Assembly (NCBI GenBank): GCA_024399835.1 | Contig: JAKSNK010000007.1 | Span: 21,540-85,539 of the forward strand | From: Paludibacteraceae bacterium | GTDB lineage: Bacteria > Bacteroidota > Bacteroidia > Bacteroidales > Paludibacteraceae | Direction of reading: 5' to 3' | Length of the DNA stretch: 64,000 nt | Shown: one piece after another, positions 1 through 9,157 of the stretch | How positions within the stretch are numbered: position 1 is the stretch's first letter | How the letters are laid out: each line of letters begins with the position of its first letter | Position numbers and translations under genes: made by a program | Notes under the pieces: model-generated | Told to the model about the DNA's origin: nothing | The model's database searches: none | What the model saw: only the letters and a program-made list of their open reading frames with translations

Positions 1-2
1 AA

Positions 3-764
3 AACTGGGTTGTACCTTATGTGGCATTGCTCATTTTCTTTGTAGTACTGCCGTTGGTACTGATTGGTTTTTATGCTTTTACCAATCAGCAGGGGGAGTT
101 TACTATCCAGAATTTCGTGCAGTTCTTCCAAAAATCTGAGGCGGTCAACACATTCATCTATTCGGTTACGATTGCCATGATTACTACGATTATTTGTATC
201 GTATTGGGGTATCCGGCAGCGTACTTTATGGCAATGCAGTCGTTTAGAACACCTGCCGTAATGGCAATGTTGTTCATTCTGCCTATGTGGATTAACTTCC
301 TATTGCGTACTTTGGCAACGGTGGAATTGTTTCACATGTTCGGGCTGCCTTTGGGCGAAGGGGCGCTTTTGTTTGGCATGTGTTACGACTTCTTGCCTTT
401 TATGATTTATCCCATTTACAATACTTTGCAAAAAATAGACATCCACTTATTGGAAGCATCGCAGGATTTAGGAGCGAACAGAGTGCAGACTTTTGTCAAG
501 GTGATTGTGCCTCTGTCTATGCCGGGAGTCTATTCGGGTATTGTTATGGTCTTTATGCCGACCGTTTCTACCTTTGCCATATCCGAACTGTTGACGCAAA
601 ACAAGATTACGCTGTTCGGTTCGCTTATTCAGCGCAGTTTTGGCGAAGGAGGTATTACTATGTGGAACTATGGAGCAGCACTGTCGCTCATCATGTTGAT
701 AATAATAGGTTTAACTTCATTCTTTGGTAACGATGACAACGAAGACATCAATAGACAAGCGTAA
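3..764 (+). CDS. potB: PotB, polyamine ABC transporter permease (5' end cut by window edge)
   Basis: Inner-membrane permease of a spermidine/putrescine-type ABC importer. The frame is already open at base 3 (NWVVPYVALL...), so the start codon lies left of the window; the GTG at 21 is inside the gene. Several hydrophobic helices are visible, and the EAA cytoplasmic loop that docks on the ATPase is present as LEASQDLGANRVQTF followed by PLSMPG, near codon 150 of the visible part. It overlaps the potC start by 32 nt, so the two permeases are translated together. The ATPase gene potA would be expected just upstream, outside the window. Substrate is assigned from the family and the neighbouring PotD; putrescine versus spermidine cannot be told from this. 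Confidence 0.93.
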   Translation, partial: NWVVPYVALLIFFVVLPLVLIGFYAFTNQQGEFTIQNFVQFFQKSEAVNTFIYSVTIAMITTIICIVLGYPAAYFMAMQSFRTPAVMAMLFILPMWINFLLRTLATVELFHMFGLPLGEGALLFGMCYDFLPFMIYPIYNTLQKIDIHLLEASQDLGANRVQTFVKVIVPLSMPGVYSGIVMVFMPTVSTFAISELLTQNKITLFGSLIQRSFGEGGITMWNYGAALSLIMLIIIGLTSFFGNDDNEDINRQA

Positions 765-1578
765 TGCGTGGTTGCGTGCAATCAGTCAAGGTTACCTTTG
801 GCTGTTGTTAGTGGTGCTGTATGCTCCTATTTTGCTGATTATAGTGTTCTCGTTCACCCAAAGCAAAGTCTTGGGCAACTGGACAGGGTTCACTTTGGGA
901 CTTTACGAAAATCTGTTCTCCGGCTATGATGTCAGTGCGCAGGTCAGAGTGGACCCCAACCTCTATCGGGCATTGCTCTATACGGCGATTATTGCCTTTG
1001 CTGCGGCTTTGGTGGCAACGCTGTTGGGAACAATTGCTGCCGTCGGTATTTTCAATCTGCGGCAACGATACCGCAAAGGGGTGATGTTCCTCAATTCGAT
1101 TCCTATGATTAACCCGGATATCATTACCGGCATTTCGTTATTCCTGTTATTCGTCTTCCTTGGAATCAGTCGCGGACTGACGACGGTTATTATTGCCCAT
1201 GTGGTTTTCTGTACGCCGTATGTCGTCTTGTCGGTTATGCCGCGATTGACAAAGATGAATCCGAATATCTACGAGGCGGCATTGGATTTGGGTGCTACAC
1301 CGGCACAGGCATTCCGCAAGGTGATGGTGCCCGAGTTGTGGCCCGGTATGGTTAGCGGGTTTATTCTCTCCCTCACTTTGTCCATTGACGACTTTGGAGT
1401 CACTTTCTTTACCAAGGGCAGCAACGGATTGGAAACATTATCCACTTTCATCTATTCGGATGCGCGAAAGGGCGGTCTGACACCCGAACTGAGACCGTTA
1501 TTCTCTTTGATTTTCCTCACCATCTTGGTGCTGTTAATAATCTCTAATTTAAGAACTTCTAAACAAACAAAAAAATGA
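733..1578 (+). CDS. potC: PotC, polyamine ABC transporter permease
   Basis: Second permease of the polyamine importer, 281 aa with about six membrane helices. The EAA loop is clear (EAALDLGATPAQAF, then VPELWPG) at about residues 178-200. I chose ATG 733 rather than the in-frame TTG at 724 because it gives the usual short charged N-terminus (MTTKTSIDKRNAW) before helix 1. Its stop overlaps the start of potD in ATGA, the mark of a tightly coupled operon. It would pair with PotB to form the channel fed by the binding protein PotD. Confidence 0.94.
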   Translation: MTTKTSIDKRNAWLRAISQGYLWLLLVVLYAPILLIIVFSFTQSKVLGNWTGFTLGLYENLFSGYDVSAQVRVDPNLYRALLYTAIIAFAAALVATLLGTIAAVGIFNLRQRYRKGVMFLNSIPMINPDIITGISLFLLFVFLGISRGLTTVIIAHVVFCTPYVVLSVMPRLTKMNPNIYEAALDLGATPAQAFRKVMVPELWPGMVSGFILSLTLSIDDFGVTFFTKGSNGLETLSTFIYSDARKGGLTPELRPLFSLIFLTILVLLIISNLRTSKQTKK

Positions 1579-2909
1579 AAAAAGGTTATCTTTTATTCTT
1601 TTTGTTGCTCAGTGCAACTTTTGGTTTTCAATCTTCTAATGCGGTGGCTGCTGATAGAGCACACACATTAAAAGTGTACAACTGGCAGGACTATATAGAC
1701 ATGGATAATGTCCTCAATAAATTCCCTGATTGGTACAAAGAACAAACAGGCGAAGATGTAGTCATAAATTATCAGACTTTTGACATCAACGAGAATATGC
1801 TCACCCAGATTGAAATGGGACATGAGGATTACGATGTAATTTGTCCGTCTGAGTATATCATTGAGCGCATGCTGCGTAATAATTTATTGTTGCCTATTGA
1901 CAAAAATTTCGGTTCTACACCCGACTATACCAAATTGGTTGCTCCGTTTGCAGTAGATAAATTCCAACAAATGGCTCCCGACAGCACTTATACGGTCAGC
2001 GATTATACCGTAGGTTATATGTGGGGTACAACGGGCATTCTCTACAATGCCGACTTGGTGGATGGCAGCCAATTGAATAGTTGGGGCTGTCTGCAAAACC
2101 CTGAGTTCAAAAATCGTATCTTGATGAAAGATGCCTTCCGTGATGTTTACTCCGTCGTTGTGCTTTATTGTTATAAAGACGAAATAGCAGCAGGCACGGA
2201 AACGCGCGACGACTTGGTGGCTCGCGTTACGCCTGAGCGTATCAAGCGTGTCGAGGACTTCCTGATTGGTATGAAAGAAAATATCGCCGGATGGGAAGTG
2301 GACTTTGGTAAAGAGGAAATGACCAAAGGCAAAACATGGATGGATCTGATATGGTCGGGTGATGCACAATGGGCTATTGACGAGGCACCCGAAGATGTTC
2401 ATCTCGAATATATTATTCCCGAAGAAGGCAGTAATGTGTGGTTTGACGGTTGGTGCATTCCTAAGTATGCCCAAAACACCAAAGCCGCCAGTTACTTCAT
2501 CAACTATATGTGTATGCCCGAAAACGCTATCCTCAACATGGAGGAAATTGGTTATGTGAGCGTTATTGCCGACTCTACTATCTTGGCTTGGGCAAACGAC
2601 GAGGACATTGAGGAAACGGCAGACCTGACTTATTTCTTTGGCGAAGGTGCTGATTCTATCCATGCCAACCAGGTCTTCTATCCTGATTTGAGCATTATCA
2701 ATCGCTGCGCATTGATGCACGATTGCAACGAACATACCGAAGACATGTTGAATATGTGGAATCATGTCAAGGGCGATAACCTGAACAAGACAATGTTGAT
2801 TATCTTGGGTTGCATACTCTCGTTAATCGCCGTAGGAATTATTGTTCGTATGGTTGTTAAACGCCGCAAGCAGTCCAAACAAAATAAACATCATAAAAAT
2901 AAAAAATAA
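1575..2909 (+). CDS. potD: PotD-like polyamine-binding protein with C-terminal membrane anchor
   Basis: Substrate-binding protein of the importer, 444 aa against about 350 for the Escherichia coli protein. An N-terminal signal peptide (LLFFLLLSATFGF) is followed by the PotD/PotF hallmark KVYNWQDYID at about residue 34, and by typical WGTTGILYN and WFDGWCIPKYA segments. The extra length is partly at the C-terminus: a hydrophobic stretch (about residues 406-424, MLIILGCILSLIAVGIIV) followed by a Lys/Arg/His-rich tail, which looks like a second, C-terminal transmembrane anchor. That would hold the binding protein at the outer face of the inner membrane instead of leaving it free in the periplasm. 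The stop codon directly abuts the next ATG. Confidence 0.92.
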   Translation: MKKGYLLFFLLLSATFGFQSSNAVAADRAHTLKVYNWQDYIDMDNVLNKFPDWYKEQTGEDVVINYQTFDINENMLTQIEMGHEDYDVICPSEYIIERMLRNNLLLPIDKNFGSTPDYTKLVAPFAVDKFQQMAPDSTYTVSDYTVGYMWGTTGILYNADLVDGSQLNSWGCLQNPEFKNRILMKDAFRDVYSVVVLYCYKDEIAAGTETRDDLVARVTPERIKRVEDFLIGMKENIAGWEVDFGKEEMTKGKTWMDLIWSGDAQWAIDEAPEDVHLEYIIPEEGSNVWFDGWCIPKYAQNTKAASYFINYMCMPENAILNMEEIGYVSVIADSTILAWANDEDIEETADLTYFFGEGADSIHANQVFYPDLSIINRCALMHDCNEHTEDMLNMWNHVKGDNLNKTMLIILGCILSLIAVGIIVRMVVKRRKQSKQNKHHKNKK

Positions 2910-5837
2910 ATGAAACACTGGCAAATCAGTCTATGCTTACTCTTCGCCCTGTTGCCCAATGTTTGGGGCAATGAGGTGGAGGAGCACTATGCCGAAGTAA
3001 AACAGGCATACATCAATCGGGAGAAGAATGCACAAAACGACCTGAAGCAGTACCTTCGTGACTATCCTTACACTACTTATTACAGCAGTGTGCAGAACAT
3101 GATAGGCGTACTTCAGGTGGAAAAATTGCGCTACAAGAATGCCGTCAAGACATTCGACAAAGTGCAATGGAAGCAGTTGGAACGGCAGGAACAACCGGTC
3201 TTTTTCTTCTATCGGGGTATTGCTTATCTCAAGCAAAACATGTTCAAGGAGGCATCTTCATGCTTCAAAGCTTTGCGCGAAAAGGATAGCCCGTATGCCT
3301 TGCAGGGCAAGTTCTACTATGCGTACTGCTGGTATCTGCAAGAGGAGTACGACAAGGCATTGCCTGATTTGCTGTCTCTGGAAACGACTTCCGAATACAA
3401 GGAGATTGCCCCGTATTTGGTGGCACAAATCTACTATGCGCAGCATAACGAGGAGTTGGCTGCCACTCGCGCACGGCAGTTGTTGGCGCAATACCCCAAT
3501 AACAAGCATAACGGCGAGATGGAGCGTATCCTGGGTGAGATTGACTACAATGCCGGTCGCTACGAAGAGGCAGCCGAACGACTGACACGCTATGAGCAGT
3601 CTTTCCGTGAACAGGAGCGCGAAGTGCTTCGCGAAGATATCTTCCTGCTGGGAATGGCACAATACAAATTGGAGCAGTATAAAACGGCGGTCACCAACTT
3701 CAAGCGCATCAAACTGCAGCAAGACTCATTGTCCGAGAAAGTGTGCCTGAATTTGGGACATGCTTATGTCAAATTAGAGGATATTGAGAAGGCAAAACTC
3801 AGTTATCAGGCGGCTATGCGGTACAAAATCAATCCGCAGGTTCGCGAAGAAGCCATGTACAACTATGCTTTGTGTACTTACAAAAAAGGTACTGCACTTG
3901 GGGAGAGTATCAATGCCTTCAATGATTTTCTGAAAGAATATCCCAATACTTCTCATGCAGAGTCGGTATATGAGTTGTTGGCAGCCATGTATATGACCAG
4001 CAAGAACTACGCTGCGGCATTGGATGCCGTGTGTGCTATCAAAAATCCCAATAGCAAACTGCAGGAAACGAAACAATTCTTGCGCTATCAGTTGGGAGCC
4101 GATGCGTTATTGCAGGGCAAGAACCAGGAGGTCATCAGTTGGATGTCAGAAGTGATTCAGAATGCTTCTTCCGCTTCAAACTACAAGACAGAGGCATACT
4201 TTTATCGTGCCGAAGCGCGCTATCGGTTGAAGCAGTACGAGGCAGCAATGACCGACTTGATCAATTACCGCCAGCAGAAGTCCTTCCAGCAGTCGCCCAA
4301 CAGGGTTATGGCGGATTATTTGCAGGGGTATGTGTCCTTTAATTTGAAGAAATACACGCCTGCTCAGGGATGCTTCGAGTGCTTTGTGGCAAACGACGAG
4401 GCGAAAGGCAACAAGGTCGTTTATGCCGATGCTCTCAACCGCATTGGCGACTGCCAGTTTAATTCGCGCCAATTCGCGGCTGCTGCAGATACCTACCAGC
4501 GGGTGATTGATTTTGGCAAGCAGGGTGCTGATTATGCCATCTTCCAGCGCGGTTATGTTTTGGGACTGATGCGGCAATACACGGACAAGGTTAATATGAT
4601 GGAGCAATTGCTCAAAACTTATCCCAAATCCGATTATGCCGATGATGCCCTCTATGAAATCGCTCGCGCACACTTGCAAAAAGATGAGAGTATGGCGGCG
4701 ATTGACGCTTATTCGCGATTGGTTACGGCATATCCTACCAGTTCCTTCGCACGCATTGCTTCCTTGGAGCGGGGTATGATTTACCGCAATATGGGGCAGT
4801 ACGAAGATGCTGTTCGGGCTTTCCGACAGACCATCTCCGATTATCCTGCTACCGAACAGGCATATTCTGCCCTTGATGCCATGGAGCAGATTTGTGTGGA
4901 GCAAAACAGGGTGTCTGACTATTTGGCATATACGCAGGAACTTCCCAAGTTGAATATGTCCGTTTCGTCCAAAGAGGACTCCCTGACTTATGTGGCTGGC
5001 GAAATGCAGTATATGTTGGGCAAATACAAAGAGGCAGCCGCAGCAATGGATGCCTATTTGGCGCACTATTGTCCGGGAGGAAGACATTGCTTGGCAGCCA
5101 CTTACAATGCTGCCGATTGCTATTATCGCTTGCAGGACGAGGACAAGGCATTGTCCTTATACCTCGCTTTGACCAAGTTTGACAACAATCCTTACGAGGC
5201 GGAAACCTACACACGCATTGCCGAAATAGCGTTTGACAAGCAGGACTATGCACAGGCGCGCATCTACTTCGAGAAGATGACATCCATCGGGCTCAAGCAG
5301 AAAGATTTGGCTGCGGCTAAATTGGGAGTGCTGCGCTCGTCGGCTTTGTTGAATGATTATCCGTCGGTTATTGCTATCGCTTCGGATATATTGTCCGACA
5401 ACGACATCTCTGCCGAAGTGCGCCGCGAGGCACTCTATAATCGTGCCAAAGCGTATGTCTGTCAGGCACAGTACGGACTGGCTGTGGCAGACTTGACCGT
5501 TCTCGCAAAAGATGTGCGTGTAGCCGAAGGTGCCGAAGCCAAATATCTGTTGGCACAGGTATATTTCAACCAGGGCAATCTGGAGGACAGCGAGAGCGAG
5601 ATTATGTCTTTTGCCGGCATGAACACACAACATCAGTATTGGTTGGCTAAGAGTCTGATTTTGCTTTCAGACATCAATTTGGCAAAGTCGGATGCTTTCC
5701 AAGCCAAGCAGTACTTGCTGACTTTGCAGCAGAACTATAAGGGACAGGACGATATTCAGTCTATCGTATCTGCCAAATTGCAGCAAATAGAATTGTCAGA
5801 ACAACCACAAATTGAAACAGAGGAGGAAGAATTATGA
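2910..5837 (+). CDS. Large secreted tetratricopeptide-repeat protein, function unknown
   Basis: 975-aa protein with a signal peptide (LCLLFALLPNVWG) and, from about residue 25 to the end, a continuous array of TPR-like helical pairs (for example YEEAAERLTRYEQSF, YKTAVTNFKRI, YEDAVRAFRQTISDYP). The YP ending of many helices (LAQYPNN, LKTYPKS, VTAYPTS, ISDYPAT) resembles the TPRs of BamD/YbgF-type envelope proteins. There is no catalytic domain. It starts on the base after the potD stop and overlaps the following barrel gene in ATGA, so it is co-transcribed with both. TPR protein plus outer-membrane barrel suggests an envelope scaffold or export pair; that is inference. Confidence 0.85.
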   Translation: MKHWQISLCLLFALLPNVWGNEVEEHYAEVKQAYINREKNAQNDLKQYLRDYPYTTYYSSVQNMIGVLQVEKLRYKNAVKTFDKVQWKQLERQEQPVFFFYRGIAYLKQNMFKEASSCFKALREKDSPYALQGKFYYAYCWYLQEEYDKALPDLLSLETTSEYKEIAPYLVAQIYYAQHNEELAATRARQLLAQYPNNKHNGEMERILGEIDYNAGRYEEAAERLTRYEQSFREQEREVLREDIFLLGMAQYKLEQYKTAVTNFKRIKLQQDSLSEKVCLNLGHAYVKLEDIEKAKLSYQAAMRYKINPQVREEAMYNYALCTYKKGTALGESINAFNDFLKEYPNTSHAESVYELLAAMYMTSKNYAAALDAVCAIKNPNSKLQETKQFLRYQLGADALLQGKNQEVISWMSEVIQNASSASNYKTEAYFYRAEARYRLKQYEAAMTDLINYRQQKSFQQSPNRVMADYLQGYVSFNLKKYTPAQGCFECFVANDEAKGNKVVYADALNRIGDCQFNSRQFAAAADTYQRVIDFGKQGADYAIFQRGYVLGLMRQYTDKVNMMEQLLKTYPKSDYADDALYEIARAHLQKDESMAAIDAYSRLVTAYPTSSFARIASLERGMIYRNMGQYEDAVRAFRQTISDYPATEQAYSALDAMEQICVEQNRVSDYLAYTQELPKLNMSVSSKEDSLTYVAGEMQYMLGKYKEAAAAMDAYLAHYCPGGRHCLAATYNAADCYYRLQDEDKALSLYLALTKFDNNPYEAETYTRIAEIAFDKQDYAQARIYFEKMTSIGLKQKDLAAAKLGVLRSSALLNDYPSVIAIASDILSDNDISAEVRREALYNRAKAYVCQAQYGLAVADLTVLAKDVRVAEGAEAKYLLAQVYFNQGNLEDSESEIMSFAGMNTQHQYWLAKSLILLSDINLAKSDAFQAKQYLLTLQQNYKGQDDIQSIVSAKLQQIELSEQPQIETEEEEL

Positions 5838-7543
5838 AAAATCTAAAATCTTTGTTCGCCATTACTATTGGTTCGTTATTTATCCTTCCGTCTTCCTTTG
5901 CGCAACAGGATACCTTGTCGCGTTCGGTGACTGTTGAGCGCGAATTTCAGCCCATTATTCAGAGTGCGGGTAAACTCAATATCTCGCCCAAGCGCCTTGA
6001 GATTCAGGAGCCGAAGGTAGAGATGGAATACTCCGATTATTCGGCGGTAGAATCTTCTTTCTTCAATGCCAAACCGATGCGTTTCCCCTCCAAACCTTTC
6101 CCCGAGCAAGTCATTCCCGTGGGCAAATTAGAGGGGGCTGTAGGGCATCATAATACTTATCTTGATTTCCTCTATCGCGTGCCCGTTTCAGGGAAAGCGT
6201 CCAAAGGGGTTATCTTGAATCTGTTTGCACATCATGAAGCCGCTTATGGATTAAAAATGCACGAAGAGTCCTCTGTCGGAATGGACTTTGTCAAGCAGTT
6301 CTCCGGGTTGGACATTTATTTTGATGTCTTGGGTAAACATAATTTCTTTACCCGCTACGGAAGATACTTTGTGGAAGATAAAACGCTCTCCATTGATCGT
6401 TTTAGGGACTTGGCGTCCGACGACAAACAGTCTGTTTGGACGGTTAATGCCAATGTCGGCGTGCGTTCCAAGAAGACCGCCGACATCCAATACAAGGTGC
6501 AAACCGGCTACCAGGTTTTCATATTGCCTTCGCAAGTGGCTGAGCACCAGATTAACACACTCGGTAATGTGGAATGGAATGGCGACGAACATCGTGTCGG
6601 GGCTGATTTGGTTGTAAGGAACGCTTTCTATTCTGTAGAAGACAATCTTTGGTTGGCTACGGATACCGACCGTTTCAGCAATAGTCGGCACGGCATTCGT
6701 ATTCATCCGTACTATAAGTATATGGGAGAGCGCGTGCGCGTGCGTGTTGGCGCACATATAGACATGAATATCGGCAAAGGACAGATGATGTCCTCCAACG
6801 AGCAAATCAGTTTTGCACCGTCGCCCGATATCTTTGTCGAATACCGCATTATTCCTTCTTGGCTGGCTGTTTATGCCGGAGCGGAAGGACAATTCGGTTA
6901 CGGTACGCTGGATAATTATATGGCATATTGTCCTTATCGTCCTGCTTCTTCGGGGGTTGCTTCACGGCATGTGGCATCTTATATTCCTGTGGATGCCTTC
7001 TTGGGCTTTAAGATTCGTGCTACCGACAATCTCCTGTTGGATGTATATGCACGGTATGCCTATATGAAGAATCAGGTTGATATGTATGCAGATTCACTTA
7101 CTACAACGCCGCTGGGATTCTTGGATTACAACTATTCGGACTACCAACGCTGGAAAGTGGGACTGGAACTTACCTATCATTATCAGGATATTGTCCGTCT
7201 GTTGGTTAGTGGAAACTATAACCATTGGATAGGAGTTACCAATCCTATTGTTTACGACCGTCCTGCTTGGGATTTGCGGGTTCGCGTAGATGCGCATATT
7301 GATTCGCATTGGTCGCTCTATAGCGACAATGTATTTGCCGGTGCCGTCAATCGGAATACTTGGCAAGGAGATTCAAAAGGAAAGGCATATATAGACTTGT
7401 CTTTGGGTGCAAGGTATGACTTTAATACCAATTTGGGTCTCTACCTGCAACTTGACAATTACATCAACCGCAAAAACGACCTCTTCTATGCGTACCAGTC
7501 GCACGGTATTCATTGCCTTGCCGGAGTATGTTGGAAGTTCTAA
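5834..7543 (+). CDS. Outer-membrane beta-barrel protein, TonB-receptor-like, no plug seen
   Basis: 569 aa with a signal peptide (GSLFILPSSFA, then QQD) and a long run of alternating amphipathic strands rich in Tyr, Trp and Phe. It ends in CWKF, an aromatic terminal residue as used by the BAM machinery. The N-terminal segment (VTVEREFQPIIQSAGKL) lacks a recognisable plug domain or carboxypeptidase-regulatory-like domain, so it is a barrel related to TonB receptors at most. Translationally coupled (ATGA overlap) to the preceding TPR gene. Substrate unknown. Confidence 0.75.
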   Translation: MKNLKSLFAITIGSLFILPSSFAQQDTLSRSVTVEREFQPIIQSAGKLNISPKRLEIQEPKVEMEYSDYSAVESSFFNAKPMRFPSKPFPEQVIPVGKLEGAVGHHNTYLDFLYRVPVSGKASKGVILNLFAHHEAAYGLKMHEESSVGMDFVKQFSGLDIYFDVLGKHNFFTRYGRYFVEDKTLSIDRFRDLASDDKQSVWTVNANVGVRSKKTADIQYKVQTGYQVFILPSQVAEHQINTLGNVEWNGDEHRVGADLVVRNAFYSVEDNLWLATDTDRFSNSRHGIRIHPYYKYMGERVRVRVGAHIDMNIGKGQMMSSNEQISFAPSPDIFVEYRIIPSWLAVYAGAEGQFGYGTLDNYMAYCPYRPASSGVASRHVASYIPVDAFLGFKIRATDNLLLDVYARYAYMKNQVDMYADSLTTTPLGFLDYNYSDYQRWKVGLELTYHYQDIVRLLVSGNYNHWIGVTNPIVYDRPAWDLRVRVDAHIDSHWSLYSDNVFAGAVNRNTWQGDSKGKAYIDLSLGARYDFNTNLGLYLQLDNYINRKNDLFYAYQSHGIHCLAGVCWKF

Positions 7544-7556
7544 AGCGGTTCATTAC

Positions 7557-7644
7557 GGGTCTTTGCCGACGGCGGACCGACGGCGAACCGATAGATTATA
7601 GGGTCTTTGCCGACGGTCGACCGACGGTCGAATTATAGATTAAG
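7557..7644 (+). repeat. Tandem pair of GC-rich mini-repeats (GACGG family)
   Basis: Two head-to-tail copies of a 43-44 bp unit lie between the barrel gene and cca. Each begins with GGTCTTTGCCGACGG, contains two imperfect 10-11 bp units (CCGACGGCGA type in copy 1, CCGACGGTCGA type in copy 2) and ends near ATAGATTA. Copy 2 is identical over about 35 nt to a copy near 60738. The same unit is also inserted within ileS (43702-43741) and near 60602-60643. Confidence 0.85.
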
Positions 7645-7687
7645 GTGATATTATTGAGACAATAAAGAGCAAAAACGAATAGAATAA

Positions 7688-9115
7688 ATGCTTATTCAAG
7701 ACCAAAAAATAGAGAATCCTATTCTTCATCTCGTAGGCGATACGGCTGACGGGATGGGTTTGGAGTGCTATGTTATCGGTGGATGGGTACGCGACTTAAT
7801 CTTGCATCGCCCATCTAACGACATTGACATCGTTACCATCGGTCGTGGTATTGAGTTGGCAGAGGCAGTTGCCAAACATTTAGGCAAACATGCCCATTTG
7901 AGCGTTTTTCGTACCTATGGAACGGCACAAGTCAAGTGGCATGATATAGAACTTGAATTTGTAGGAGCACGGAGAGAAAGTTATCGGCATGACAGCCGTA
8001 ATCCCATTGTCGAAGACGGCACATTGGAGGAAGACCAGAATAGACGGGACTTCACCATCAACGCAATGGCTATTTGCCTCAATAAGGCACGCTATGGCGA
8101 ATTGTTAGACCCCTTTGACGGCATGTACGACCTCGAAGAATGCACCATTCGTACCCCACTCGACCCGGACATCACTTTTTCGGACGATCCGCTGCGTATG
8201 ATGCGCGCCGTGCGCTTTGCTGCACAATTGGGTTTCACTTTGGACGATGAGACTTTTGATGCCATTGCACGCAACAAAGACCGTATCAATATTATCACAC
8301 GCGAACGCATTGTTGATGAACTCAATAAGATTATGGGTTCTATTCGTCCCTCTATCGGTTGGAAACTGCTTGACTCCACAGGACTGCTACCGCTCATTTT
8401 CCCGGAAATAGCGGACCTTAAAGGAATAGTTATCAAGGAGGGCAAAGGGCATAAAGATATCTTCTTGCACACATTGCAAGTACTGGACAATGTCGCCGTC
8501 AAATCGGATAATCTGTGGCTTCGTTGGGCTGCCCTCTTGCACGATATAGGCAAACCGAAGTCCAAAGCATGGGACGAACAGGCGGGATGGACTTTCCGTA
8601 ATCATAACTATATCGGAGCAAAAATGATTCCGCGTATCTTCAAGAAGATGAAGATGCCCCAAAACGAAAAGATGGATTATATCGTCAAAATGGTCGATTT
8701 GCACATGCGTCCCATCAATCTTATCGAGGATACCGTTACCGACTCTGCCGTCCGTCGCCTGCTCTTCGAGGCAGGAGACGACATAGACGATTTGATGCTT
8801 CTTTGCGATGCCGACATCACTTCTCGCAATGCCGAGAAAGTGGAGCGCTTCCATAAAAACTACGAATTGGTACGACAAAAAATGGTCGAATTGGAGGAGC
8901 GTGACCGCATTCGCAATTTCCAACCGCCCGTGCGCGGAGACGAAATTATGGAAATACTGCATCTCGAACCGTGTTCGATTGTGGGAGAACTCAAACAAAA
9001 AATAAAAGACGCCATTCTCGACGGTATCATACCCAATGAATACGAGGCAGCAAAAGCATATTTGCTCCAACAAGCCCAAGAAATGAATTTATTGCCTCAT
9101 AACTCTAAACTCTAA
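7688..9115 (+). CDS. cca: CCA-adding tRNA nucleotidyltransferase with HD domain
   Basis: 475-aa class II nucleotidyltransferase that adds or repairs the 3' CCA of tRNAs. The head domain has the GG motif GGWVRDL (31-37), the metal-binding Asp pair in NDIDIV (D45, D47) and the RRDFTINAMA motif near residue 119. A C-terminal HD domain is marked by LLHDIGK near 281-287. A poly(A) polymerase of the same superfamily is the alternative, but the only tRNA genes in the window (20492 and 55460) do not encode CCA, so the organism needs this activity. No promoter of the usual type lies in the 144-bp gap upstream, which is filled by repeats. Confidence 0.9.
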   Translation: MLIQDQKIENPILHLVGDTADGMGLECYVIGGWVRDLILHRPSNDIDIVTIGRGIELAEAVAKHLGKHAHLSVFRTYGTAQVKWHDIELEFVGARRESYRHDSRNPIVEDGTLEEDQNRRDFTINAMAICLNKARYGELLDPFDGMYDLEECTIRTPLDPDITFSDDPLRMMRAVRFAAQLGFTLDDETFDAIARNKDRINIITRERIVDELNKIMGSIRPSIGWKLLDSTGLLPLIFPEIADLKGIVIKEGKGHKDIFLHTLQVLDNVAVKSDNLWLRWAALLHDIGKPKSKAWDEQAGWTFRNHNYIGAKMIPRIFKKMKMPQNEKMDYIVKMVDLHMRPINLIEDTVTDSAVRRLLFEAGDDIDDLMLLCDADITSRNAEKVERFHKNYELVRQKMVELEERDRIRNFQPPVRGDEIMEILHLEPCSIVGELKQKIKDAILDGIIPNEYEAAKAYLLQQAQEMNLLPHNSKL

Positions 9116-9157
9116 ACTGTAGGAAGCTCCGCTTTCGTCCTCTAAACTAATAAATAT

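Noticed and set aside
1884-2765. 293-codon minus-strand frame
   Set aside because: Shadow of potD, whose product has family motifs and a signal peptide along its whole length.
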